Shown in pieces: positions 40,458 to 47,855 of a DNA stretch of 64,000 nt. Each line of letters begins with the position of its first letter. Positions within the stretch are counted from its first letter, which is position 1. The position numbers and the translations under genes were made by a program. The stretch lies in contig NC_067203.1 in the NCBI RefSeq assembly GCF_026262505.1, forward strand, positions 4,650,001 through 4,714,000, given 5' to 3'. Source of the stretch: Trichomonas vaginalis G3. Lineage: Eukaryota > Parabasalia > Trichomonadida > Trichomonadidae. The notes beneath the pieces were generated by a model. It ran no database searches, was not told the DNA's origin, and worked only from the letters and a program-made list of their open reading frames with translations.

Positions 40458-41417
40458 ATGACGAATCCAAACAAGGACCCCTATGTTTCTAAAGCGACAA
40501 AGAAAGCACTCATGGTAAAAATCTTTAGTTCAACACCAAATGCTTGGTTTATGGATATCTTGGAAAACATTCCGAGAGTTAGAACAGATGGACCACCATA
40601 CTGGCTAATATTTGTCGGTCAAAACACAAGATACTGTGAAGCCATACCATTACAGTCCAAAAATATTTTAGATGTGAAAACTGCTTTGACAATATTCGTT
40701 GACAAATACCATCCAACAAAACTGACATCTGACTGTGAAAGTTCTTTCAAATCAGATGATGTAAAAAACTATCTGCGTTCAAAAAATGTAAACCAATATT
40801 TCATTGTCGACCAAAACCATTCTGCTCTTGGTGTCATTGACAGTTGTATAAAAATCTTAAGAGACTTAAACCAACCACAAGGTGGTGAAGCAAATGAAAT
40901 GTCATATGACGACAAATATAGACACTTCTCCATGGCAAAGATGAGACAAGTTTTAAATATTTACAATAACCGTAAACAAAAAGGTTTGGGAAACCACTCC
41001 CCCGAAGAAATGAAAAACAACCCTGACTTAGAGAAAGACTATATATTTAATAGTTTAGTCAAAAGAGACAAACAAGAAAGAATGCCAGGCTTCAAACTTA
41101 AGAAAGGCGACAAAGTAAAAATAGAAATACCTAAACGCGACCCATATGAAAATACTATTGACTATGACAACAACAAGTACCCGACAGGTACTCACCTTCG
41201 TGTTCGTAAAAATAGAAGAAAGTATACAAGAGAATATTATGAAGTTTTAGGCAAACATGGCAAAATGTACAGACTGCAAGCAGAAGATAAAACTACTATT
41301 GTCAGACCTCGTTTCAAACTTGTTAAGGTTCAAGGTGGTATACTTTCAAAGACAGTTCCAAACAAATATAAGACAACTCCTGACGAATATGCTAAAGAAG
41401 TGGAACATGACGACTAA
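40458..41417 (+). CDS. Maverick retroviral-type integrase (c-INT)
   Basis: A 319-residue RVE-fold integrase, the hallmark recombinase of Polintons. The catalytic core includes MDILENIPR (D33), the strand GPPYWLIFVGQNTRYCEAIP, then LTSDCESSFKS (second acidic residue) and the helix region SALGVIDSCIKILRDLN. The C-terminal part is a basic SH3/chromo-like segment (KLKKGDKVKIEIPKRDPYEN). It would insert the element by staggered cutting of host DNA. It starts 18 bp from the divergent MGLF gene and its stop overlaps by 4 bp that of the fibre gene on the opposite strand. Confidence 0.8.
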   Translation: MTNPNKDPYVSKATKKALMVKIFSSTPNAWFMDILENIPRVRTDGPPYWLIFVGQNTRYCEAIPLQSKNILDVKTALTIFVDKYHPTKLTSDCESSFKSDDVKNYLRSKNVNQYFIVDQNHSALGVIDSCIKILRDLNQPQGGEANEMSYDDKYRHFSMAKMRQVLNIYNNRKQKGLGNHSPEEMKNNPDLEKDYIFNSLVKRDKQERMPGFKLKKGDKVKIEIPKRDPYENTIDYDNNKYPTGTHLRVRKNRRKYTREYYEVLGKHGKMYRLQAEDKTTIVRPRFKLVKVQGGILSKTVPNKYKTTPDEYAKEVEHDD

Positions 41418-42646
41418 GCAATTCTATACCATGCACAAACTGTCATGTAAGGTGGCATGTATTTTTTACCTAGTCCTGTAGATGTTGTTGTAAAAGTATG
41501 TTGGTGGTTTCCTCCTGGTTCAGTTTGTCGAAAAGTCTTTTTTGCTGAATGGTTATAATCTGGAGATAAAACGTCATAGCCAGCTTCATATTCTGAGTTG
41601 TATAATGGATGGTCTCGTAATGAGTGGCTATGGTCGCCAGAAAAGTTTGTTGTACCAGAATGACTATGTGGTGGCAAGTTGTCGACAGATATCGTTTTAC
41701 TTCCACCTGTTTTCTTTGGAGTGTGTGCACAATACAAAAAACTTTCGAATATTTGAGTCCAAGTTCCAAAACCAAGTACTACTTCTGGTCTGGTAGAGTT
41801 CATTGACGTGTAAATAGAACCAACTGGGTAAATGGTTTGAAGTATTTCTGTCTTTAATGTTTGAAGCTCTGTTTTGTCTGCTTTCTTGTCATATAAATCT
41901 TGAGCAGTGAATTTAATATTATGTTCATCCTCCATGACATAAACATCTCTACATCTAATGTTTCTCATCGTTGTTATGTCGTCATCCGATGTTAAACCTT
42001 GTGGAAAGTTAGGAGGTTTACAATATATTGCATCCCCACCAGTTTCTTCAACCGTTCCTTCAATATTTTCTATACCAACAGTTGCGAAGAAGCTATGTGT
42101 ATGAGTCTTATCTGCTTTCTTCTCTAACTTTTCTTGTAAGTTTGCAATATTTGCAATGGTATGTGTATGAGTCTTTTTAGAATATTCTTTGTCAGCTCTT
42201 GTCACTTCACTTGACATTTTATTGTCAACATATGTTTTATCCGCTTTGTCATCTAACATTGCTGGTAGTTCATCTACGTCATAGATGTTATGTGTATGGT
42301 GTTTTTGTGGGTATGTTCTATCTGTCCATGCGAGAATATAGTCTCTTGTTGCATCTACATACTCTTTGTCAGCTTTGTTGTCAATATCTGCTTTCAAAAG
42401 AAGTTCATCTATAGGTTTCTCGTTTAAAGTTCTTTTTGTTGGATTTATACAAACAGTATGGTTCTTACTGTCTTGAAACAGAAACTCGTCTGTCATTGGG
42501 TTTATCGTCAGTTTTAAGTTTCCTTCTTTCAATGACTCAGATATCTTAGAATAGTTTGAAAAGTTTGTTGTGTTCTTATTTAGAGCTTGCAAAATGAGTT
42601 GTCGGTTGTGTTGTATTTCTCTCATAGACGCTGTTTCTTTCGACAT
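41414..42646 (-). CDS. Phage-tail-fibre-like (collar domain) protein
   Basis: A 410-residue protein. The N-terminal 100 residues are helical, then repeated KADK and HTHT/KTHTH segments (trimeric fibre repeats), then IYPVGSIYTSMNSTRPEVV and GFGTWTQI, the opening of the phage tail-collar/receptor-tip fold seen in T4 gp12-like fibres. His-rich PPHSHSG, GDHSHS and NHQHTF follow, and the end is PPYMTVCAWYRIA, the usual end of that fold. In phages this tip binds the host and its His residues can bind metal. In a Maverick it suggests a receptor-binding spike. It is tail-to-tail with the integrase gene. Confidence 0.8.
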   Translation of the reverse strand: MSKETASMREIQHNRQLILQALNKNTTNFSNYSKISESLKEGNLKLTINPMTDEFLFQDSKNHTVCINPTKRTLNEKPIDELLLKADIDNKADKEYVDATRDYILAWTDRTYPQKHHTHNIYDVDELPAMLDDKADKTYVDNKMSSEVTRADKEYSKKTHTHTIANIANLQEKLEKKADKTHTHSFFATVGIENIEGTVEETGGDAIYCKPPNFPQGLTSDDDITTMRNIRCRDVYVMEDEHNIKFTAQDLYDKKADKTELQTLKTEILQTIYPVGSIYTSMNSTRPEVVLGFGTWTQIFESFLYCAHTPKKTGGSKTISVDNLPPHSHSGTTNFSGDHSHSLRDHPLYNSEYEAGYDVLSPDYNHSAKKTFRQTEPGGNHQHTFTTTSTGLGKKYMPPYMTVCAWYRIA

Positions 42647-42664
42647 TTTTATTCTAGATAAAAT

Positions 42665-43513
42665 ATGCTTTCAATAGAAAAAGAAAATTCAAGAGTTGCT
42701 ACAACTAAACCATTAGATGAACTTTTTACGAATGTCGGTCAAAAGTTTGAGACAGAGACCGTAAAGCATGAAGGCTATCGTTTTGACTACCCACTAAGAT
42801 GGTTAAGAGACCCATCCGTCACAAAAGCTGTTGGCTTTCGTAGAATGAAGTTCATTTCAGAAGCCATACATGGTTTCCCATTTACGGTCGCTTTTGAAGT
42901 TCGATACTATAACAAAGAAAAACGTACGTATGAGAAATTTGAACAGGGAAAACTTTTACAAGTGAATTTGCTTGTAAACTTAGAAACAACTCTTCAAGCT
43001 TTTCAAGAAAAAATAAACGATATCTATCTCGAATATGCAAAACAGTACAACATTGACGAAGGAGAGTACCATCTCGATATTATATATGACAGGAAAAATG
43101 CAACTGTTAAAATCAATAGAATAGAAGACCTTGGAGAAGACGTTTATATTTCTACAAAATATAACAACTTGGCATGGTATAGATTTTTGAGGATGTTAAA
43201 TCAGCCTGCAGAATATCCAGTACACCCGAACTTTTATGAAGTCGAAAACCCTAATGGAACATATGAAAATGTTTTCGACTCAGATGCTATTATAGTTCAT
43301 GCTTCATTTTCTGGCGCACAAAACTCTTTTTTATGCCTGGCAAATGACTTTTACGAAAAACCTACAAAGCTATACGAACCACCAAGTGGAAGTATTTCAG
43401 ACTTTCAAGTATGGTTTACTACAGATGGAAGAAAGAGAATAATTCCATTATACCACGCGTTTTACTTAGAACTTAGTTTCATATACAACTACTATCGAAC
43501 GGTAAAAATATGA
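42665..43513 (+). CDS. Maverick conserved family X protein, 282 aa
   Basis: Starts MLSIEKENSRVATTKPLDEL. Central beta-type segments (FPFTVAFEVRYYN) lead to the conserved C-terminal half: HASFSGAQNSFLCLANDFYE, KLYEPPSGSISDFQVWFTTD, then YHAFYLELSFIYNYY. Homologs are the broken copy at 36845 and the one at 61540 in Maverick copy 3, so the family is a stable part of these elements. Its beta-rich ending could fit a penton or other virion protein. It starts 19 bp from the divergent fibre gene. Confidence 0.7.
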   Translation: MLSIEKENSRVATTKPLDELFTNVGQKFETETVKHEGYRFDYPLRWLRDPSVTKAVGFRRMKFISEAIHGFPFTVAFEVRYYNKEKRTYEKFEQGKLLQVNLLVNLETTLQAFQEKINDIYLEYAKQYNIDEGEYHLDIIYDRKNATVKINRIEDLGEDVYISTKYNNLAWYRFLRMLNQPAEYPVHPNFYEVENPNGTYENVFDSDAIIVHASFSGAQNSFLCLANDFYEKPTKLYEPPSGSISDFQVWFTTDGRKRIIPLYHAFYLELSFIYNYYRTVKI

Positions 43514-43517
43514 TTTT

Positions 43518-43760
43518 TTAATACGGTTGAGGTGTTGGATTTGGTTGCCAACTAGACTGTGGTGCAGGTTCAGGCTGTTGTATAACAGGAGCTTGCTCTT
43601 CTGGTTCAGGGTCTTTAGGTATAATACCAACGAACTGACCTACTCTTTTGCCAATATTTTTGACTCCGTTCCAAATTCCTCTTCCGACGGTTTTTATTCC
43701 ATTCCATATACCTCTTCCAACATTTCGAAAGAAGTTTCCTATCTTACTGAAGAAACCCAT
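43518..43760 (-). CDS. Maverick short amphipathic protein, 80 aa
   Basis: MGFFSKIGNFFRNVGRGIWN, with the unit (G)RGIWNG(I/V)K occurring twice, is a strongly amphipathic basic helix with Trp anchors, the composition of a membrane-active peptide. A Pro/Gln/Glu-rich tail follows. It pairs with the MGLF protein at 40039. I infer a membrane-lytic or capsid-lining role; no family is recognised. Confidence 0.6.
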   Translation of the reverse strand: MGFFSKIGNFFRNVGRGIWNGIKTVGRGIWNGVKNIGKRVGQFVGIIPKDPEPEEQAPVIQQPEPAPQSSWQPNPTPQPY

Positions 43761-43778
43761 TTTACTATATGTAAAAAT

Positions 43779-44141
43779 CTAATGTCCACCTAGTCTCTTA
43801 CGTTTCCTTCTGAGTTCCATAGCATTCTTTAACTGGAGCTCATACATTCTATTTCTCCTCTGGTAGAAAACATACTCTGGGTCAACTCCTGTGTTCGCGT
43901 CATCTGCATAGAGTTGTTTATATCCCACTTCGGGGTTTGTATAAAACTCTTTCCATCTCATATTTGCATACCATGGTGGTAAGCCTAACGCAGCGTCATT
44001 TGACATGGCAGTTTGCATTTGTACATCTGTTGGCACTTGACCATAGTTTGCCATTGCAGTTTGTATTCTAACTTCATTTGGAATATTCTCTGGGTTTGGT
44101 TGTCCAGGTTGCTGTGCATTCGCTAAGTTCTGTGCGTCCAT
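43779..44141 (-). CDS. Maverick hypothetical protein, 120 aa
   Basis: MDAQNLANAQQPGQPNPENI, with a repeated IQTAMANYGQVPTDVQMQTA pattern, then a Tyr/Trp-rich middle (LPPWYANMRWKEFYTNPEVG) and a basic C-terminus (ELRRKRKRLGGH). It is low in similarity to anything I know. Its neighbours suggest a small virion component. Confidence 0.55.
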   Translation of the reverse strand: MDAQNLANAQQPGQPNPENIPNEVRIQTAMANYGQVPTDVQMQTAMSNDAALGLPPWYANMRWKEFYTNPEVGYKQLYADDANTGVDPEYVFYQRRNRMYELQLKNAMELRRKRKRLGGH

Positions 44142-44164
44142 TTAATATTAGATAAAAATATCTC

Positions 44165-44296
44165 TTACGAGTACATATACTGAACATTTGCAGGCATTGG
44201 TTCATCTTCATATTCTCTGTACTTCTCTGCCACGTCAAATAAGTAAATGACACAATGGAAAAAACCTAAAACAAGTAGTCCAATTTCAAACCACAT
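44165..44296 (-). CDS. Single-pass membrane mini-protein, 43 aa
   Basis: MWFEIGLLVLGFFHCVIYLF forms one membrane helix, followed by a short charged tail (DVAEKYREYEDEPMPANVQ). It overlaps the 3' end of the methyltransferase gene by 31 bases and ends just before the next gene start. Size and plan recall small virion membrane proteins. Confidence 0.5.
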   Translation of the reverse strand: MWFEIGLLVLGFFHCVIYLFDVAEKYREYEDEPMPANVQYMYS

Positions 44297-45099
44297 TTAC
44301 TTACTAGTAAAATTTCTTTGTTATGACACTTTCTCCAGTTTATAGGACCTCTCTCATATTCTATCTTGTCATATCTAAACTCATAGTCATGTATGTCCTC
44401 TAACCATCTCATGACACTTTCCAAACCACTTTTATCGGATGTAAAGTAAAAGCATGGATGGTTATGTAAAACGTCTAAAGTTTCTAAAGAGTCTCTCAAA
44501 GTCCAGTCTACTTGGTATTGAAAATCCCATGTGTTATAGAACGGCGGGTCCACTATAAAGAAAACATTTTCCTTGTCTTTATATTTTTCATACAACTCTG
44601 TCCAATGACATCTCACAAACTCTATACCCTCAATATATTTTTCTATGTTCTCTTTGAAAACATTTGTATAGTTAAGATATAAAACTTTTGACATAAGTGT
44701 TTCAATGTCATGAACTCTTATAGCACCACTATATAATAGTCTAGCAGATATACTATCCCAGTCAATATACTCTGCCTTTTTCAAAACCTCTCTGACAGTA
44801 TTTTTCTTATCTAATGGTATACGTTCCATCTTACCTATAGGTATCTTTTCTTTTAACTCTTTCAATATTTTGTTTGTGTCTGGTATATGTTTGAGACGGT
44901 CCATATAGTTGTCGAAGTCATTGCATATAATCTTTGAGTCAGGAAATACAGTATGGCACAAATGGGATATATAGAAACTTCCACCGAACAAGTCTACAAA
45001 TGTTAGACCATTCGGTAGTTTCTTAAGTTCTCTCAATAGAATATCTTTACATCTACTCTTATTTCCAAAGAAGGGTAACGGTGGTTTTGTAAAATTCAT
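44266..45099 (-). CDS. D12-class DNA adenine-N6 methyltransferase
   Basis: A 277-residue Dam-like enzyme from the ATG at 45099. Motifs: PLPFFGNKSR (residues 7-16, the usual P-(F/L)-x-(W/Y/F)-x-G-(G/N)-K entry), FVDLFGGS (34-41, binding S-adenosylmethionine), a D60-type acidic motif ICNDFD, and the catalytic DPPF (184-187), which replaces the commoner DPPY and is an accepted variant. The family methylates adenine N6 in short DNA sites. Adenine methylation and D12-type methyltransferases have been reported in T. vaginalis, so an element-borne copy matters. It could mark or protect element DNA or alter host expression. Confidence 0.85.
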   Translation of the reverse strand: MNFTKPPLPFFGNKSRCKDILLRELKKLPNGLTFVDLFGGSFYISHLCHTVFPDSKIICNDFDNYMDRLKHIPDTNKILKELKEKIPIGKMERIPLDKKNTVREVLKKAEYIDWDSISARLLYSGAIRVHDIETLMSKVLYLNYTNVFKENIEKYIEGIEFVRCHWTELYEKYKDKENVFFIVDPPFYNTWDFQYQVDWTLRDSLETLDVLHNHPCFYFTSDKSGLESVMRWLEDIHDYEFRYDKIEYERGPINWRKCHNKEILLVSKCGLKLDYLF

Positions 45100-45119
45100 T
45101 TTATATATATAATAAAAAT

Positions 45120-45780
45120 GTTTTTTCCCTGAAAAGTGACAGAAAAGTGACAAAACATTTACGAAGAAGTCTTGACAAAACATTTACGATGAAATTCATG
45201 AAATTTCATGAAATTTACACCAAAAATATATTTTATGTTAGAATGTTAGATCTAACATGTTTTCTAACATGTTTTCTAACATCGTAGAAAACTCTTGAAA
45301 TTTGGTCATTTACGCTCATTACGAAGAAGTTTCGACAAAACATTTACGAAGAAGTCTTGACAAAACATTTACGATGAAATCATGAGTTTTCTACGATGTT
45401 AGAAAACGTGTTAGAAAACATGTTAGATCTAACATTCTAACATAAAATATATTTTTGGGTCATTTACGCTCATTACGAAGAAATCATGACAAAACATTTA
45501 CGAAGAAGTCTTGACAAAACATATACGATGAAGAAGTTTCGACAAAACATTTACGAAGAAATCATGAGTTTTCTACGATGTTAGAAAAGAGGTTAGAAAA
45601 CATGTTAGATCTAACATTCTAACATAAAATATATTTTTGGGTCATTTACGCTCATTACGAAGAAGTTTCGACAAAACATTTACGAAGAAGTCTTGACAAA
45701 ACATTTACGAAGAAGTCTTGACAAAACATTTACGAAGAAGTCTTGACAAAACATATACGATGAAATCATGACAAAAAAGT
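45120..45780. repeat. Repeat field C of Maverick copy 1
   Basis: The mirror of field A: GAAAAGTGACAGAAAAGTGAC at 45132-45152, then alternating 25-bp units with GAAGTCTTGACAAAACATTT and three palindromic GTTAGATCTAAC units (about 45246, 45424 and 45606), each with AAAATATATTTT. Tandem 25-bp units are cleanest at 45657-45770. No gene. Confidence 0.8.
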
Positions 45781-45826
45781 CAACGGCTGGTCGGCTGGGG
45801 TTCGGTCCTCCTCTTGGGTCTTGGGA

Positions 45827-45923
45827 AAAATTTCTTATGGGCTGGAAGCCCTCCGAATAAAAACTTCATTTATACTAAACATCTTCGGGGCTAGAGGGCA
45901 CGAAGTGCCTGGAAGCCCCACTA

Positions 45924-45959
<36 letters not shown>
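45827..45959 (-). repeat. Right inner end of Maverick copy 1
   Basis: 45877-45925 is the reverse complement of the left terminal hairpin region, followed by about 34 T. Inside it, AAATTTCTTATGGGCTGGAAGCCC (45828-45851) resembles the outer stem of a copy-2-type terminus, as if two termini were stacked. Confidence 0.75.
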
Positions 45960-45961
<2 letters not shown>

Positions 45962-47489
45962 TTATCATGCAATTCTTCTTGCGACCAAAGATTTGAATAA
46001 AATTTCAAAAAATAAGATAGCTTAAAAATAATATACGGTAGTGTTTACTAATAGATGAATAGTATATAAATTCTATTAAAATGGATTTGATCCAAAAAAA
46101 TATATAAAATTTGATCATAAATAAAATTGTTTAGTAGTCATTTAAAATGATGTAATTATTCAAATTTTGTTAAGACCCATTTGTCTTTGATATATAACTC
46201 CCATTTTTGCATTTCTGGCTCGTACCAAAATTTTGAAACTTCGAATAATTCGTTAGGAGTGTAATTACTATTCGTTTTTGGATTAATATCGAGAGATAAA
46301 TGTGGTGTATTGTTGTATTTTTCAATGAACTGCTGAACTGAGTCCTTGATTTGTTGAATATCATCCAACTCGTCTGGCAAAAACTTTTCTAAGCTTGGCC
46401 ACAGGCGCTCCACCTTGCCGTTCTGTCTTGGCATATACGGCAAGGTGTGCTTCCAAACTATTCCGTTTTCCTGCATAACCTGGCCGAATTCACCGCGGTT
46501 TTCACCGCCGTTATCGGTCCAGATGCAGTAAGGAATAAACTCCTCTAAAAGTTTTCTTAAAACCTTCGCTGTTGAGTTGGAAGACTTGTTTTTCAATAAT
46601 TTAGTTTTGAGAACTTTACGTGTCATATCATCCAATATGGCAAAAAATGGAAAAGAAACATTACCGTGAAGGTAATGAATATCGCAGTGCCATATCAAAT
46701 TCTTTGATATGGCACGATATTTGGTAGGTGGATCTGCTGGTTTGTAATCTCTTTTTGAAGATAAACCTGATTCCATCATAAATTTTTCCACTTGATGATG
46801 CTTTATTTTTTGTAAATTGTCAAAAATTTGATCTTTTGTCAAATCTTCTATATTTTCAAATTCTTTTGCAATTTCTTCTTTTTCTTTCTCACAATCGGGA
46901 TTTTGAGCAATATTTTGAAACCTTTTAATCAATAAATAAGTTTTTGAAATTCCTCCTTTATATTGTGAAACACAAGAATTAATTAATTGTTTTTGCTCAA
47001 ATGTTGGTGGATTTGGTTTTCTGCCGCGACTAACTTTTGGTAATTCGATTTCTTGAAGTTGAAATGCTCTTCTTATTGTATTTTCGGCAACATTCAATTT
47101 AATTTTACCATTTTCCAATTCAACTTCCTTTCCCACACTTTTGTAAGATTCACCTTCTTCTATTCTTCTTTTAGCTTCAAATAGCCATTCTCTGCTTATA
47201 GATTTGGCAGTAGTCATAAAAGTGGTCCTTCTTTTGTGATAAGATTCAAATTTGAATGTGGATGATAAATAAAAATCAAAAATAATTGTTATAATTTAAA
47301 TGAAGAAGTAATTTAAAACGATTTTATTTATGATCAAATTTTATATATTTTTTTGGATCAAATCCATTTTAATAGAATTTATATACTATTCATCTATTAG
47401 TAAACACTACCGTATATTATTTTTTAAGCTATCTTATTTTTTGAACTTTTATTCAAATCTTTGGTCGCAAGAAGAATTGCATGATAAAT
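45960..47489. mobile_element. IS481EU-type DNA transposon
   Basis: A 1.5-kb element with terminal inverted repeats of about 167 bp (45960-46126 and 47321-47489), beginning ATTTATCATGCAATTC and nearly identical. It carries one gene, an RVE-fold transposase. It is inserted in the right inverted end of Maverick copy 1, just outside the poly-T. The target duplication is not clear because the flanks are A/T-rich. It looks whole and young. IS481EU is the name used for such elements reported from T. vaginalis; Ginger-type is the alternative. Confidence 0.8.
46156..47217 (-). CDS. RVE-fold DDE transposase of the IS481EU-type element
   Basis: A 353-residue open frame. Residues 1-70 contain a helix-turn-helix-like region ending in RGRKPNPP. 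The RVE core has D179 (IWHCDIHYL), D235 (WTDNGGENRGEF) and E270 (PRQNGKVERLW), with 34 residues between the second D and E, the classic DDE spacing of integrases and IS3/IS481 transposases. It would cut and join the ends of its own element. The frame is intact with no break, so the copy may be active or very recent. Confidence 0.85.
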   Translation of the reverse strand: MTTAKSISREWLFEAKRRIEEGESYKSVGKEVELENGKIKLNVAENTIRRAFQLQEIELPKVSRGRKPNPPTFEQKQLINSCVSQYKGGISKTYLLIKRFQNIAQNPDCEKEKEEIAKEFENIEDLTKDQIFDNLQKIKHHQVEKFMMESGLSSKRDYKPADPPTKYRAISKNLIWHCDIHYLHGNVSFPFFAILDDMTRKVLKTKLLKNKSSNSTAKVLRKLLEEFIPYCIWTDNGGENRGEFGQVMQENGIVWKHTLPYMPRQNGKVERLWPSLEKFLPDELDDIQQIKDSVQQFIEKYNNTPHLSLDINPKTNSNYTPNELFEVSKFWYEPEMQKWELYIKDKWVLTKFE

Positions 47490-47756
47490 AAAAACATTTA
47501 ATCAAAGTCAATTTTATTTTTCATATTCAAATGGACTGAGTGTTAACATTTAACATTTTTTGCTAATTGTCGTCAAAAATTAGGCGTAAAGCAAAAATTG
47601 ATATTTCATATGGTTTTATGATAGATAAGCATTATATTCCCACTCATTATATTCGTAAATTTTGAGGTTTATCCTTCGCTTTTAAGATCATTGAATTTGA
47701 TTTTTATATAAAATAGTTATATATTAGAAAATAATATGAGTTTATGTGATATTATT
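47485..47756 (-). repeat. Inverted copy of segment 21587-21857
   Basis: Matches the outer left end of Maverick copy 1 in reverse orientation, with no difference I can see over 271 bp. It stands between the IS481EU-type element and the first hairpin of Maverick copy 2. It is either the outermost part of the copy 1 inverted end or a duplicated flank. Confidence 0.85.
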
Positions 47757-47770
47757 AGGTCAGGTAGGTG

Positions 47771-47801
47771 GGGCTTCCAGGCGCGTTGCGCCCTCTAGCC
47801 C
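47771..47801. repeat. Terminal hairpin of Maverick copy 2
   Basis: Outer stem GGGCT/AGCCC, a 4x4 internal loop, inner stem GGCGC/GCGCC and loop GTT. The layout is identical to the copy 1 terminus but one inner pair is G-C instead of A-T, a compensatory change. Confidence 0.8.
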
Positions 47802-47855
47802 ATAAGAAATTTTTGTTTAGATTAAAATTAAAATTTTTATTCTGAAATGTTTGCT

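Larger units (their letters stand above)
21587..47756. mobile_element. Maverick/Polinton copy 1 with a nested IS481EU-type transposon
   Basis: A composite bounded by inverted ends: 21587-21930 matches 45877-45959 plus 47485-47756 in inverse orientation, the right arm being split by a DNA transposon. Each arm carries a 271-bp outer part, a poly-A or poly-T tract and a GC-rich terminal hairpin. A narrower reading starts the element at the hairpins (21881-45925). Parts: coiled-coil protein, major capsid, candidate minor capsid, packaging ATPase, integrase, fibre, adenine methyltransferase, KilA-N and T5orf172 relics, HNH genes and small unknowns. I recognise no polymerase or adenovirus-type protease. 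It is broken, with roughly ten breaks, mostly in the left module, while most right-hand genes are open. The outer arms look identical by eye, so insertion is recent. Confidence 0.85.

Noticed and set aside
40458-41417. LTR retrotransposon integrase
   Set aside because: No reverse transcriptase, protease or LTRs nearby; ATPase and capsid neighbours fit a Polinton.
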